DNA of 64,000 nt, from contig NZ_JABBVZ010000002.1 of the NCBI RefSeq assembly GCF_012933365.1, forward strand, positions 43,686 through 107,685. The letters are read 5' to 3'. Shown here piece after piece: positions 47,976 through 57,293 of the stretch. The stretch comes from Sulfobacillus harzensis (GTDB lineage: Bacteria; Bacillota; Sulfobacillia; Sulfobacillales; Sulfobacillaceae). The translations under genes were made by a program, and so were the position numbers. Each line of letters begins with the position of its first letter. The first letter of the stretch is position 1. The notes beneath the pieces were generated by a model that was not told the DNA's origin, did no database searches, and was given only the letters and a program-made list of their open reading frames with translations.

Positions 47976-49265
47976 ATGGCTACCGAAGTTGTCACCATGC
48001 CGCAATTGGGCGAATCAGTCACCGAGGGGACCATTGGCCAGTGGCTGAAAAATGTCGGCGACGAGGTGGAAAAGTACGAGTCGCTGTTGGAAGTCATGAC
48101 CGACAAGGTCAATGCGGAAGTGCCCTCCCCCGTATCCGGCAAGGTTTCCAAAATCTTGGTGGATCCGGGCACGACAGTTCCCATTGGAACACCCATTTGC
48201 GAGATTGAAGTTGAAGGAGCGGGATCCGGGGAGTCGCAGGAAACGCCGGCTCCCGAGGCCGCGGCACCCCAAGCGGCGGAACCCGCTGCCGCCCAAACTG
48301 CCGAGCCCAGTCGTCCGGCTCCCTCAACGGGTGAGATCCGGGGGCGTTACTCGCCGGCCGTTCGTCGCTTGGCGGAGGAGCATGGTATCAATCCGGCCGA
48401 AGTTGCGGGAACCGGTGCGGGCGGACGTGTAACCCGCAATGACATTTTAAAGGCCGTGGAAAACCAAGCTCAAGCTCCGGCAGCTGGGCAGGCCGCCACC
48501 GCCCAACCGGCACGCGAAGCGGCCACCGCTTCGTTTGCAGTGGAGTCGGCACCTGCCGTTATTGAGGATGGGGACACGGTCGAGCCGTTGGCTCCGGTTC
48601 GCAAAGTCATTGCCGAGCGCATGGTGCGCTCCAAGCAGACTGTACCCCATGCTTGGCTGATGGTTGAGGTGGACGTGACGGGGCTTACCGAGCTACGCAG
48701 CCGCATCAAGGACGAGTTCAAGGAACGCGAGGGCGTGTCCCTGACATATGTGCCCTTTATGATGCGCGCTGTGGTGGAAGCTTTGCGGGCGGTTCCGGAG
48801 CTGAATTCCCAGTGGAACGGCGACTCCATTGTGCATAAGAAGCGCATTAACATTGGGATGGCGGCAGCAACCGACCGTGGATTGATTGTGCCTGTGGTTA
48901 AGGATGCGGACCAGAAGAACATCGTGGGGCTCGCCAAAGCCACACAGGACCTGGTCAAGCGTGCCCGAGCGGGTCGGCTAACCATGGACGATTTGTCCGG
49001 TGGGACGTTTACCCTGGACAACACCGGCGCCGTGGGCACGGTTCTCACCTATCCGGTGATTAACGCACCAGAGGTGGGCATCGTGACAATGGAGTCCATT
49101 GTCCGGCGGCCCGTGGTTGTCGGGGATATGATTGCCATTCGGTCAATGGTCAACATCTGCCTGTCGTTTGACCATCGGGTGGTGGATGGTGCCGAGGCTG
49201 GCAAGTTCTTGCAGGTGATTAAGAAGAACTTGGAGTCCATTGGGCCCAACACGTCGATTTACTAG
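47976..49265 (+). CDS. 2-oxoacid dehydrogenase E2 (lipoamide acyltransferase)
   Basis: 429 aa. Lipoyl domain with the modified Lys in VMTDKVNAEVPSP (about residue 44), an Ala/Pro linker, a peripheral subunit-binding domain (YSPAVRRLAEEHGINPAEVAGTGAGGRV), a second linker, then the catalytic domain ending with SFDHRVVDGAEAG. ATG 47976 is chosen because the ATG at 47970 abuts GAGGAGG. It forms the core of the complex; lipA and lipB downstream make its cofactor. Confidence 0.96.
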   Translation: MATEVVTMPQLGESVTEGTIGQWLKNVGDEVEKYESLLEVMTDKVNAEVPSPVSGKVSKILVDPGTTVPIGTPICEIEVEGAGSGESQETPAPEAAAPQAAEPAAAQTAEPSRPAPSTGEIRGRYSPAVRRLAEEHGINPAEVAGTGAGGRVTRNDILKAVENQAQAPAAGQAATAQPAREAATASFAVESAPAVIEDGDTVEPLAPVRKVIAERMVRSKQTVPHAWLMVEVDVTGLTELRSRIKDEFKEREGVSLTYVPFMMRAVVEALRAVPELNSQWNGDSIVHKKRINIGMAAATDRGLIVPVVKDADQKNIVGLAKATQDLVKRARAGRLTMDDLSGGTFTLDNTGAVGTVLTYPVINAPEVGIVTMESIVRRPVVVGDMIAIRSMVNICLSFDHRVVDGAEAGKFLQVIKKNLESIGPNTSIY

Positions 49266-49272
49266 GAGGTGA

Positions 49273-49290
49273 GGGAGCCATCCGGCTCCC
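49273..49290 (+). other. Hairpin between E2 gene and lipA
   Basis: Stem GGGAGCC / GGCTCCC with four-base loop ATCC in the 63-bp gap. No T-run follows, so it is more likely an mRNA processing or stability element than a terminator. Confidence 0.4.
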
Positions 49291-49328
49291 TGGTCCCCCT
49301 AGCTCTGCCAGAGAGAAAGGAGTACCCC

Positions 49329-50225
49329 ATGGAACCATTGCCCCAGGTTCATAAATCCCGTACGGCCCCTGGCCCCAAGCCGCCGCCGTGGTTGAAAGTG
49401 CGGTTGACTCAGGGCGAGAATTATCTCGAAATCAAGAACATGATGCGTTCGGAGACCCTGCATACGGTCTGCGAGGAGGCCCTTTGCCCAAATATTTACG
49501 AGTGTTGGGAAGCCCGTACCGCCACCTTTCTGATCTTGGGCGACATTTGCACGCGCAATTGCGGCTTCTGCGCCATTACCACTGGTCGGCCAACCGGACT
49601 CGATTTGTTGGAGCCGAAACGGGTGGCTCAAACCACCAAACGGATGGGACTCAAACACGTGGTGATTACGTCCGTCACCCGCGATGATCTTCCAGACGGA
49701 GGAGCCCAGATTTTTGTCGGTTGCATTGAGGAGATTCGCCGTGAGGTGCCCGGGTGTGGGGTTGAGGTGCTGATTCCGGATTTGATGGGCAACTGGAAGG
49801 CATTGGAACGCATTGTGGAGGCCCGCCCCGATATCTTGAACCATAATACCGAGTCGGTGCCCCGATTATACCCATGGGTTCGGCCCAAGGCCCGCTATGA
49901 AAGGACGATGGAGCTTTTGCGGCGAGTCAAGCAGCAAAATCCGGACGTCGTGACCAAGTCGGGAATCATGGTGGGACTCGGGGAAACCCGCGAGGAAATT
50001 CGCCAGGTGCTGGAGGATATGCGGGAAAACCTGGTAGATGTTCTAACCGTGGGTCAATACCTGCGCCCTGACCAAAAGCACTTGCCGGTGGAGCGCTATT
50101 ACACCCCGGACGAGTTTCGGGAGATTAAGGTGGAGGCGGAAGCGCTAGGATTTCGGCATGTGGAGGCCGGCCCTCTGGTGCGGAGTTCCTATCATGCGGC
50201 TTCGCAGGTCCCCAAGGAGGTCTAA
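49329..50225 (+). CDS. lipA: Lipoyl synthase
   Basis: 298 aa radical-SAM enzyme that inserts two sulfurs into octanoyl groups. Auxiliary cluster motif [13 protein letters not shown], radical-SAM motif CTRNCGFC, then [12 protein letters not shown] and [17 protein letters not shown] precedes the ATG ([11 protein letters not shown]). It lies between the E2 gene and lipB, tying cofactor assembly to the complex that uses it. Confidence 0.96.
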   Translation: MEPLPQVHKSRTAPGPKPPPWLKVRLTQGENYLEIKNMMRSETLHTVCEEALCPNIYECWEARTATFLILGDICTRNCGFCAITTGRPTGLDLLEPKRVAQTTKRMGLKHVVITSVTRDDLPDGGAQIFVGCIEEIRREVPGCGVEVLIPDLMGNWKALERIVEARPDILNHNTESVPRLYPWVRPKARYERTMELLRRVKQQNPDVVTKSGIMVGLGETREEIRQVLEDMRENLVDVLTVGQYLRPDQKHLPVERYYTPDEFREIKVEAEALGFRHVEAGPLVRSSYHAASQVPKEV

Positions 50226-50227
50226 GA

Positions 50228-50917
50228 ATGCCAGAGGCCAATCTCATTCATTTGGGCCGCATGGCCTATGGCGAGGCTTGGAACTTGCAGCGGGCGGTGG
50301 GAGAACGGGTACGAAAGGGAGAGTTAGCGGACACCCTGCTGTTGGTGGAACATCCTCCGGTATACACGGTAGGCCGCGGGGCTCACGGCTCGCTGGCCAA
50401 TCTGCTTTGGGGCGAAGCCGAACGGAAGCGTGAAGGCATTGAACTCTATGACGTGGATCGCGGTGGCGATATCACCTATCATGGACCCGGTCAGTTGGTG
50501 GGCTATCCCATTTTAAACTTGACCCGTTACGGCCGGGATTTGCACCAGTATCTACGTCAGTTGGAAGAGGCTCTGATCCGTGCGCTTTCAGATTTTGGGA
50601 TTCAGGCGGAAAGACTTCCACCCCATACCGGCGTTTGGGTGGGGAATGAGAAAATTGCCGCCATTGGCGTGAAGGCCAGCCATTGGATTTCGCAACATGG
50701 CTTCGCGCTCAATGTGGACCCGAATTTAACCCATTTCACCGGCATCATTCCCTGCGGGATTGATGATAAAGGGGTTACCTCCATGCGACGCGTGTTGGCC
50801 CGGGAGATTAACCTCGCGGAAGTCGTACCGACCGTTGAAAAAAGGCTCGCGGACGTGTTTGAATGGGATTACCGTCCCATGGCGCTCGAGTCGTTGATGA
50901 CAGCCCTGGCCACCTAA
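50228..50917 (+). CDS. lipB: Octanoyl-ACP:protein octanoyltransferase
   Basis: 229 aa. Family signatures VYTVGRGAHGS, DRGGDITYHGPGQLVGYPIL and the catalytic region THFTGIIPCGIDDKGVTSM with Cys and a Lys earlier in KIAAIGVKASHWIS. It moves octanoate onto lipoyl domains, the substrate for LipA. It starts 2 bp after lipA. Confidence 0.96.
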   Translation: MPEANLIHLGRMAYGEAWNLQRAVGERVRKGELADTLLLVEHPPVYTVGRGAHGSLANLLWGEAERKREGIELYDVDRGGDITYHGPGQLVGYPILNLTRYGRDLHQYLRQLEEALIRALSDFGIQAERLPPHTGVWVGNEKIAAIGVKASHWISQHGFALNVDPNLTHFTGIIPCGIDDKGVTSMRRVLAREINLAEVVPTVEKRLADVFEWDYRPMALESLMTALAT

Positions 50918-50938
50918 GTCCAAGCAAGGGGTGAGGAG

Positions 50939-51661
50939 ATGCTGCCAAATACTATCATGGGTCACTCTGAGACCAAAGTTCACACGCCGCGGGCCCGCTC
51001 TATCCGCGAGGTGGTGTTTGGCGTGAATGACGGTTTGGTGTCCATCACGGGCATTATTGTCGGTGTGACCGCCTCCCACCTATCTTCACATCAAATCATT
51101 ATCGCGGGACTGGCAGCCGTAGCTGCCGCGGCGGTCTCGATGGGCCTAGGTCAATATTTGTCCACGGTGGCGCAAAATGAGTACTTCTTGGCCGAGCGTC
51201 AACGGGAGTATCGGGAAGTGGCAGAGCTTCCCCATGAGGAACGGGCTGAGGTCGAAGGCATTTATCGCGCTCAAGGATTTAGCTCTGACGAGATAAAAAT
51301 ATTGACCGCCCGGGTTACTGCGGATCCGGATCGCTGGGTTGATTTCATGATGAAAGAAGAACTGGGGATTTTGCTGGATTCGCTGGACAATCCCTGGACC
51401 ACGGCAGTGGTGATGGGGTTGGCCGTGATTGCCGGCGCGGCGCCTCCGATATTGCCGTATCTCCTAATTCCCTCGGCCCATACGGCGGAAATTTGGGCCA
51501 TTTGTCTGGCGGTTCTCACCGCCTTTGGGCTGGGCGTGCTAAAGGCGAGGGTGGCGAAGTCGTCATGGTGGAAGAGCGGGATCCAATTTCTTCTCGTCAC
51601 CGCCGCCGCGGTGGTGGTGGGGATGGCGGGCGGTCATCTGCTCGGTCAATGGTTCGGATAG
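50939..51661 (+). CDS. VIT1/CCC1-family Fe2+/Mn2+ transporter
   Basis: 240 aa with five membrane segments. It opens with the family motif REVVFGVNDGLVSITGIIVGV, then AAVAAAAVSMGLGQYLSTVAQNEYFLAERQRE, and the cytoplasmic metal-binding helix region rich in Glu. It probably exports or stores iron or manganese, useful in iron-rich acid settings. A short ORF overlaps its end. Confidence 0.93.
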   Translation: MLPNTIMGHSETKVHTPRARSIREVVFGVNDGLVSITGIIVGVTASHLSSHQIIIAGLAAVAAAAVSMGLGQYLSTVAQNEYFLAERQREYREVAELPHEERAEVEGIYRAQGFSSDEIKILTARVTADPDRWVDFMMKEELGILLDSLDNPWTTAVVMGLAVIAGAAPPILPYLLIPSAHTAEIWAICLAVLTAFGLGVLKARVAKSSWWKSGIQFLLVTAAAVVVGMAGGHLLGQWFG

Positions 51662-51789
51662 ATTGGTCGGTTGACCCTCTTCTTTGCGCCCTGTTGGACG
51701 ACTTGGCGCAGGAGGAGGCGGAAGCTGGGGCTCAGTGGTTCCCACCCGAAGCGGAGTGGATGGCGCGAAAGGGCCAGGCGCCGGCATGA
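51649..51789 (+). CDS. Short linked ORF, unknown
   Basis: 46 codons from an ATG overlapping the VIT stop, ending in a TGA that overlaps the next start (ATGA). The product (MVRIDWSVDPLLCALLDDLA...WFPPEAEWMARKG) is acidic, with hydrophobic spacing and no low-complexity sequence. Coupled start and stop overlaps suggest it is real. No ribosome site is evident and no family is recognised. Confidence 0.45.
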   Translation: MVRIDWSVDPLLCALLDDLAQEEAEAGAQWFPPEAEWMARKGQAPA

Positions 51790-52844
51790 GCTTTCGCAAG
51801 CGCCATTGGCGCCACGTCGTGGTTTTGGGGCTAATCGTCCTCACTGGTTTTGCGCTCTTTTTGAGCAGCTGGCGGAGGGCGGTGGGCCCTTTTTTTGCCA
51901 TTGTGCAATGGATTCACATTGGCGGTGGCATCTTATACGGGGTGGCCTTGATCGGATGGGTGCGGGTTTTCTACCCGTGGCCCCGGTCGGGGCGCACCGC
52001 CTTTGGCGGCTGGATTTACTTTCTTTTGATAATGCTCTTGATCAGTGGGGCGGGTCTATTGGTGGGCCCATCGCCTACGCGCGCCGTAGCGACGGTGGTT
52101 CATGGCCTGGCCGCCTTGATTTTGATCGTGTGGACCATATGGCATCTTCTAACCCGACTGCCCATCTGGCGCGACCCATCCGGTCAGTTCCATATCTCGC
52201 GCCGCCGAGCGCTCCGATGGCTTGCTGGCGCGATTGTGGCCACGCCGGTGGTTTTGGGTGTGCCCACGCTCGCCAAAATGGTTAGTGGCCGGCTCGTAGG
52301 GGCGGGAAAGAATAGCGACGCCTTGCCTGGATTTGTCCCCTACACGGTTGTAAACGGATTTCCCGATATTCCCCGCCGGCATTGGCGCCTCCATGTCCTA
52401 GGCTTACCCCGGTCGACGATGCTCGATTGGGAGCAATACCAAACCCTGCCGCGCCGGCGTGTGGATATCAATTTTCACTGTGTAACCGGGTGGGTGGTGC
52501 CCCACGTGACCTTTGAGGGCGTGGATTTAGAAGCGTTTTTAATCTCGTTGGGCTGGGACCGGCAAGAACATCCATGGGTCACATTCTTTTCTGGGGATGG
52601 CGTGTATACTGATACCCTGAATGCCGATCAGATTGCCGAATATCGGCCGCTGCTGGCCGATCGCATTGACGGCCAGCCGCTTCCCCGCGCCCAGGGGTTC
52701 CCCGTCAGGCTCTTGGTCCCGCATATGTATGGCTATAAATCCGTAAAGTGGCTGGTCGGCATTCACGTCTCCAAGACCGCCTCGCCGGGTTTTTGGGAGC
52801 AGCGCGGCTACCCCCAGAACGCCTACCTCGGCTCTTATCTTTAA
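51786..52844 (+). CDS. Cytochrome-b-like membrane domain fused to molybdopterin oxidoreductase
   Basis: 352 aa. Residues 1-140 hold four membrane helices with histidines in WIHIGGG and in VVHGLAAL...TIWHLL, as in di-heme cytochrome b modules. A twin-arginine-like ISRRRALRWLAGAIV plus hydrophobic stretch follows. The C-half is the sulfite-oxidase/MsrP-type domain with the Mo-ligand Cys in INFHCVTGWVV and PVRLLVPHMYGYKSVKW. Probably an extracytoplasmic Mo enzyme wired directly to membrane quinol; substrate unknown. Confidence 0.85.
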   Translation: MSFRKRHWRHVVVLGLIVLTGFALFLSSWRRAVGPFFAIVQWIHIGGGILYGVALIGWVRVFYPWPRSGRTAFGGWIYFLLIMLLISGAGLLVGPSPTRAVATVVHGLAALILIVWTIWHLLTRLPIWRDPSGQFHISRRRALRWLAGAIVATPVVLGVPTLAKMVSGRLVGAGKNSDALPGFVPYTVVNGFPDIPRRHWRLHVLGLPRSTMLDWEQYQTLPRRRVDINFHCVTGWVVPHVTFEGVDLEAFLISLGWDRQEHPWVTFFSGDGVYTDTLNADQIAEYRPLLADRIDGQPLPRAQGFPVRLLVPHMYGYKSVKWLVGIHVSKTASPGFWEQRGYPQNAYLGSYL

Positions 52845-54946
52845 GGAATGCCGTTCAAGATGGACTTCAAAATATTGGCTGCGCTATTGCCCGCGCTCTT
52901 TTTCAGTCCCGGATTCACCGAACCGCCGTTGCCGTTCGACCCGCATCCCGGACTCACCTTGGTTGGCTCATGGCCGCGGATGTAGAACTCGCGGTAGGTT
53001 GTACAGCACCCATTGGAGAGAAGCCCCGTCTTCAAGCAGACGTTTCGCGTTACGATGCCGTTGGGACGGCTGAAGTGCACCATCGGTTGATTCGCCAGCG
53101 CGTCAGCCATGAAGTGTGCCCAAATGGGACCGGCGCCCCGATCTCCCGTGAGCCCTACCGGGCTGTCGTTGTCATTGCCAACCCAGACGGCGGCCGTCAG
53201 CTGGGGGGTAAAGCCGACCAGCCAGGCGTCCCGTTGCTTAGAGGACGTGCCGGTTTTGGCCGCGGCTGGACGTCCTCCCAAAATGGGCTCCAAGTCCCGC
53301 GCCGTGCCCACAGGGCTCAAGAGCGGCGCATGGAACAATTGGTTGACGACGTAGGCGACTTGAGGCGTTATGACCCGGGTTAGCTTCGGGGCCGCCGTGT
53401 ACAACACCTGCCCGTTGGCATTGGTGACTTTAAGTACCCCGATGGGGTGCACACGATATCCGCCGTTGGCCAAGGGAGCCACGGCCCGGGCCATTTCAAA
53501 CGGCGTCACCGACGATGACCCTAAAGCGGTGGTCAGGTTGTCGGCCAAGGGACTGGTAATACCCATTTGGTGGGCCATGGCGATCATCGCCGGAGGACCC
53601 ACGGTATCCATCCATTTGGTGGCGACAATATTGTCCGAGAGCGCGATGGCTCGCCGAATGGGCAACGGGCCGTTATACACGTGGCCGTAGTTGTGCGGCA
53701 CATAGTAACTGCCGTTGCCGGACGGGAACTTTACCGGGGCGGAGTCCTTCACCGCTGAGGTGGAATAGCCGTTGTTAATAACCGTGGTATACAAAAAATA
53801 TTTCATGGTTGATCCGGGCTGACGGGCTGCTAAAGTGGCCCGGTCGTACTGCGAGTTGGCGTAGTTGTCTCCGCCTACGAGCGCTTCCACATAGCCGTTT
53901 TTCGGATTGATGGCGACGAGGGCCGCCTGAGGCTCGTAGACCCCATTAACCTTGCCGTTGATAGGCGCATAGTTGGCAACGTCGCTCTGGGCAGCTTGCT
54001 GCATGTGCCAATCCATGGTGGTGATGACGCGATAGCCGCCCGTATACAGGTTCTTTCCCACGCGGGGATCGATGGCTTTCAATTGCTCGGCGACAAACTG
54101 GGTAAAATAGGGCGCACGATCCCCCATTGGGGTAGTGCTGTTGAGATTAAGGGGGCTGGCCTCCGCCCTCCGGGCTTCCGCGGGACTGATGTAATGCAGC
54201 TTGGCCATTTGTTCCAGCACCAGGTTCCGGCGGGCCATGGCTGCGCCCGGATGGACCAGAGGATCATAATAGCTTGGGGCATTCACCAAGCCAGCCAGGA
54301 GAGCCGACTCCGCAAGCGTATCCTGGGTGACGCTGTGTCCAAAGTAGCGTTCGGAGGCAGCTTGTGCACCATAGGCCCCTTCGCCAAAATAGACGTCATT
54401 GAGGTACATCGTGAGGATTTGCCGCCGCGAGTAAATGGTCGAAAGTTTCAAGCTGATAAAAAGTTCTTTGAATTTCCGGGTGAAGGTTCGACGGTCCGTC
54501 AAGTATAAGTTCTTCGCAAGTTGTTGCGTAATGGTGCTTCCGCCTTGCAAAATTTTGCCGCGACTTAAGTCAAGCAGGGCTGCGCGAGTGATACCCACCG
54601 GATCGACGGCCGGTTCGATCCAAAAGGTGTCGTCTTCAATGGCGACTAGCGCATTTTGGAGATGTGCGGGGATTTCCTGATAGGTGACCGGCATCCGGTT
54701 TACGGTGGAATAAATTACACTGACCAGATGGCCATGCTGATCATAGATCGTGGTGTCGGCGGGCAGATTGGGCGCGGGCATAAATATCCAAGCGGTCGGA
54801 ATGAGCACCGCTCCGATGCCAATGACCAGGGCTGGCAGACTAATCATAGCGCCGGTATTCGCCAAACGGCGCGTTATCCGTCGCCACCGCTCTCGAAAAA
54901 AGCCGCTGCTTGGCGGTTTGCTGTGTCGTCCATGCCGCTGATCCAC
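52841..54946 (-). CDS. Class A penicillin-binding protein (PBP1a family)
   Basis: 701 aa bifunctional enzyme. Membrane anchor near residues 35-55; GT51 domain with AIEDDTFWIEPAVDPVGI and GGSTITQQLAKNLYL; transpeptidase with SxxK in PGSTMKYF, SDN in IALSDNIVA and KTGTSSKQRDAWLVGFTP. The GT51 motif usually reads EDxxFxxHxGxD; here the His is Glu-Pro. A short C-terminal tail has Cys and Gly/Ser-rich sequence. GTG start after AAAGGAGG. Confidence 0.94.
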   Translation of the reverse strand: MDQRHGRHSKPPSSGFFRERWRRITRRLANTGAMISLPALVIGIGAVLIPTAWIFMPAPNLPADTTIYDQHGHLVSVIYSTVNRMPVTYQEIPAHLQNALVAIEDDTFWIEPAVDPVGITRAALLDLSRGKILQGGSTITQQLAKNLYLTDRRTFTRKFKELFISLKLSTIYSRRQILTMYLNDVYFGEGAYGAQAASERYFGHSVTQDTLAESALLAGLVNAPSYYDPLVHPGAAMARRNLVLEQMAKLHYISPAEARRAEASPLNLNSTTPMGDRAPYFTQFVAEQLKAIDPRVGKNLYTGGYRVITTMDWHMQQAAQSDVANYAPINGKVNGVYEPQAALVAINPKNGYVEALVGGDNYANSQYDRATLAARQPGSTMKYFLYTTVINNGYSTSAVKDSAPVKFPSGNGSYYVPHNYGHVYNGPLPIRRAIALSDNIVATKWMDTVGPPAMIAMAHQMGITSPLADNLTTALGSSSVTPFEMARAVAPLANGGYRVHPIGVLKVTNANGQVLYTAAPKLTRVITPQVAYVVNQLFHAPLLSPVGTARDLEPILGGRPAAAKTGTSSKQRDAWLVGFTPQLTAAVWVGNDNDSPVGLTGDRGAGPIWAHFMADALANQPMVHFSRPNGIVTRNVCLKTGLLSNGCCTTYREFYIRGHEPTKVSPGCGSNGNGGSVNPGLKKSAGNSAANILKSILNGIP

Positions 54947-55054
54947 GCTCCGCCTCCTTTCAGATATCTGTCGATTAGTATGGCAAGCCGGGGGATGCCT
55001 AATCTGTCAATTTCGTGTAAAGAAGGCCTAATTTCGGAGAGACTAGGATTTGAG

Positions 55055-55082
55055 TTGCCTTATTGGAAGCGTCTGCTATAAT
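55055..55082 (+). promoter_or_regulatory. Polyamine-operon promoter (sigma-A type)
   Basis: TTGCCT (55055-55060), 16-base spacer, exact TATAAT (55077-55082), 30 bp before the decarboxylase GTG. Confidence 0.65.
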
Positions 55083-55112
55083 AGCCAAGACTATGGGTTA
55101 GGAGGCAAGTGC

Positions 55113-55574
55113 GTGTTACCCACACCACGTAAATTTACCGTCATGGCGGGCGCCGCCGAAGGTCCAACTCGGTTGAACGCCTTTGATAATGCTCTGTTGG
55201 CGGCGGGCATTGGAAATTTAAATCTGCTTCGGGTGAGTTCCATCTTACCCCCGAATGCAGAACATATCGAGAAGTTTGAGGCGGTTCCGGGGAGCTTGAT
55301 GCCTACAGCTTACGGCACCATTACGTCGGAGGAGCCGGGAACGTTGATTGCGGCAGCGGTGGCCGTCGGCATCGGTCGTCCCGATGAGTATGGGGTGATC
55401 ATGGAATTTTCCGGACACTGTACTCAGGAAGAGGCGGCACGCACCGTGGAGCAAATGGCTCGTGACGCGTTTCGGTCGCGGGGACGGGACATTGAGCGGG
55501 TCATGGTGCGCGCGGTGGAGCATCGCGTGCAATCGATCGGATGCGCCTTCGCAGCTGTGGCGCTCTGGTACTAG
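55113..55574 (+). CDS. pdaD: Pyruvoyl-dependent arginine decarboxylase
   Basis: 153 aa, archaeal-type enzyme that makes agmatine from arginine. The self-cleavage site is the Ser-Ser in NLLRVSSILPPNA, which yields the pyruvoyl group. Other family blocks are PGSLMPTAYGTITSEEPG and EFSGHCTQEEA. The GTG follows TTAGGAGG. It is followed by speE and speB, giving arginine to agmatine to putrescine to spermidine. Confidence 0.93.
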   Translation: MLPTPRKFTVMAGAAEGPTRLNAFDNALLAAGIGNLNLLRVSSILPPNAEHIEKFEAVPGSLMPTAYGTITSEEPGTLIAAAVAVGIGRPDEYGVIMEFSGHCTQEEAARTVEQMARDAFRSRGRDIERVMVRAVEHRVQSIGCAFAAVALWY

Positions 55575-55587
55575 TGGAGGGAATACG

Positions 55588-56418
55588 GTGACGAAGCGGC
55601 AAACCTGGTTTACGGAATATCAAACAGACTCGCTGAGCCTGGGCCTTCGCATCGAACAAATCCTTAAGGCAGAAGAAACCGCTTTCCAGGACTTGCTGGT
55701 CGCGGAGACGGAAACCTATGGTCGGCTTTTGGCGCTGGATGGGGCCGTCCAAACGACGGACAAAGACGAGTTTGTTTATCACGAAATGATTACCCACGTT
55801 CCGCTTTTCATGTTGGATGCCCCACGTAAGGTCGCCGTGATTGGCGGCGGCGATGGCGGGGCGATTCGGGAAATTTTAAAGCACCAGACGGTGCAAGAAG
55901 CGCACTTGGTGGAGATCGATCAGGCGGTGGTCGAGGCCGCACGAGAATTCTTCCCGGCGATTTCTAGCGCGCTATCTGATCCGCGGGCCTATGTTCACTA
56001 TGTTGACGGCATCGAGTGGGTAAAAAGTGCTCGGGATTTTGACGTCATCGTTGTCGACTCCACTGACCCGGTGGGGCCGGCCAAGGGTCTGTTTCAGGCG
56101 GAATTTTATCAAAGCATCGCCAAGGCATTGAGCCCTCAGGGCATTCTGGTGGCGCAGTCGGAATCGCCCTTCCTGCATCAGTCATTGATTCGTCAAATGA
56201 AGGCTGGAATGCAGACCGCCTTCTCCGACGTGCGGCTGTACTTGGCCGCCATTCCCACCTATCCCAGTGGATTCTGGAGCTTTTTGATGGCCTCCAAGAC
56301 GCCTCCCAGCGTGTCTCGCCGGCTAAACGAGGACGCCATCGAAACGCGGTATTGGACGCCCGCCATTCAGCATGCCTGCTTCGTCCTGCCAAAGTTTGTG
56401 GAGGACATCGTCCGATGA
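55588..56418 (+). CDS. speE: Spermidine synthase (aminopropyltransferase)
   Basis: 276 aa from a GTG after GTGGAGGG. Motifs: WFTEYQTDSLSLGLRI, YHEMITHVPLF, VAVIGGGDGGAIREILKH, VEIDQAVVEAAREFFP and DVIVVDSTDPVGPAKGLF. It transfers aminopropyl from decarboxylated SAM, whose decarboxylase is not in the window. It could also accept agmatine, as in Thermus. It overlaps speB by 4 nt. Confidence 0.94.
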   Translation: MTKRQTWFTEYQTDSLSLGLRIEQILKAEETAFQDLLVAETETYGRLLALDGAVQTTDKDEFVYHEMITHVPLFMLDAPRKVAVIGGGDGGAIREILKHQTVQEAHLVEIDQAVVEAAREFFPAISSALSDPRAYVHYVDGIEWVKSARDFDVIVVDSTDPVGPAKGLFQAEFYQSIAKALSPQGILVAQSESPFLHQSLIRQMKAGMQTAFSDVRLYLAAIPTYPSGFWSFLMASKTPPSVSRRLNEDAIETRYWTPAIQHACFVLPKFVEDIVR

Positions 56419-57278
56419 GCGGGTTTAGCCGTACGGATCGTTTTTTGGGCATGAATGCTTCAGGGGGCGCGGCGGATGTTATTTATTTCGGGATTCCCAT
56501 GGACTTTACCGTGTCCTTTCAACCCGGCTCCCGCTTTGGCCCGGCGCGCGTGCGGGAAGCATCCTATGCTATCGAGACCTATTCTCTGGCACAGGATCGC
56601 GACCTGGAGGACGTTGCCATTCATGATGCCGGTGACCTAGAGCTTCCGTTTGGCAACGTATCGGAGAGTTTGGCGCGTATCTATGATGCCGCGGATGGAG
56701 TGCTGGAACAGGGCTGCCGCTTCTTTGCCCTAGGCGGCGAACACTTGGTGAGCCTTCCTTTGGTCGAGGCGGTCATCAAACGCTATCCCGATCTCGCCGT
56801 TGTCCACTTCGATGCCCACGCCGATTTAAGAGACGACTATTTGGGGGAAAAGCTATCTCATGCTACGGTGCTCCGGCGCATCACGGAGCTTTTGCGTCCG
56901 AAGAGCCTCTATCAGTTTGGGATTCGGTCCGCCACCCGTGAAGAGGTCGCGTTTGCCAAAGAGCATGGTCATTTTCATCCCCATGAGGTGCTTCGCCCGC
57001 TGAGCGAGCGACTTTCCGAGTTGAAGGGACGCCCCATCTATGTCACCATAGATATCGATGTAATCGATCCCGCGTTTATGCCGGGGACGGGGACCCCAGA
57101 GCCGGGCGGCATTTCTTCCGGCGAGGCCTTGGAGGCCGTGCGCTTGTTGCGCGAACTGGACGTTGTGTCGATGGATTTGGTGGAAGCCATGCCCGCCCAT
57201 GATCTATCCCAGCGTTCCGCGGTTTTGGCCGCCAAGCTGGTACGGGAAGGGCTGTTGGCCATGACGACGAGAGTTTAG
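56415..57278 (+). CDS. speB: Agmatinase
   Basis: 287 aa ureohydrolase with a binuclear Mn site: GGEHLVSLP, VVHFDAHADLRDDYLG and VTIDIDVIDPAFMPGTGTPEPGG. It cleaves agmatine to putrescine and urea. The ATG overlaps the speE stop. With the preceding two genes it forms a complete short polyamine path except for SAM decarboxylase. Confidence 0.94.
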   Translation: MSGFSRTDRFLGMNASGGAADVIYFGIPMDFTVSFQPGSRFGPARVREASYAIETYSLAQDRDLEDVAIHDAGDLELPFGNVSESLARIYDAADGVLEQGCRFFALGGEHLVSLPLVEAVIKRYPDLAVVHFDAHADLRDDYLGEKLSHATVLRRITELLRPKSLYQFGIRSATREEVAFAKEHGHFHPHEVLRPLSERLSELKGRPIYVTIDIDVIDPAFMPGTGTPEPGGISSGEALEAVRLLRELDVVSMDLVEAMPAHDLSQRSAVLAAKLVREGLLAMTTRV

Positions 57279-57293
57279 TTAGGAGGTCGCGCG

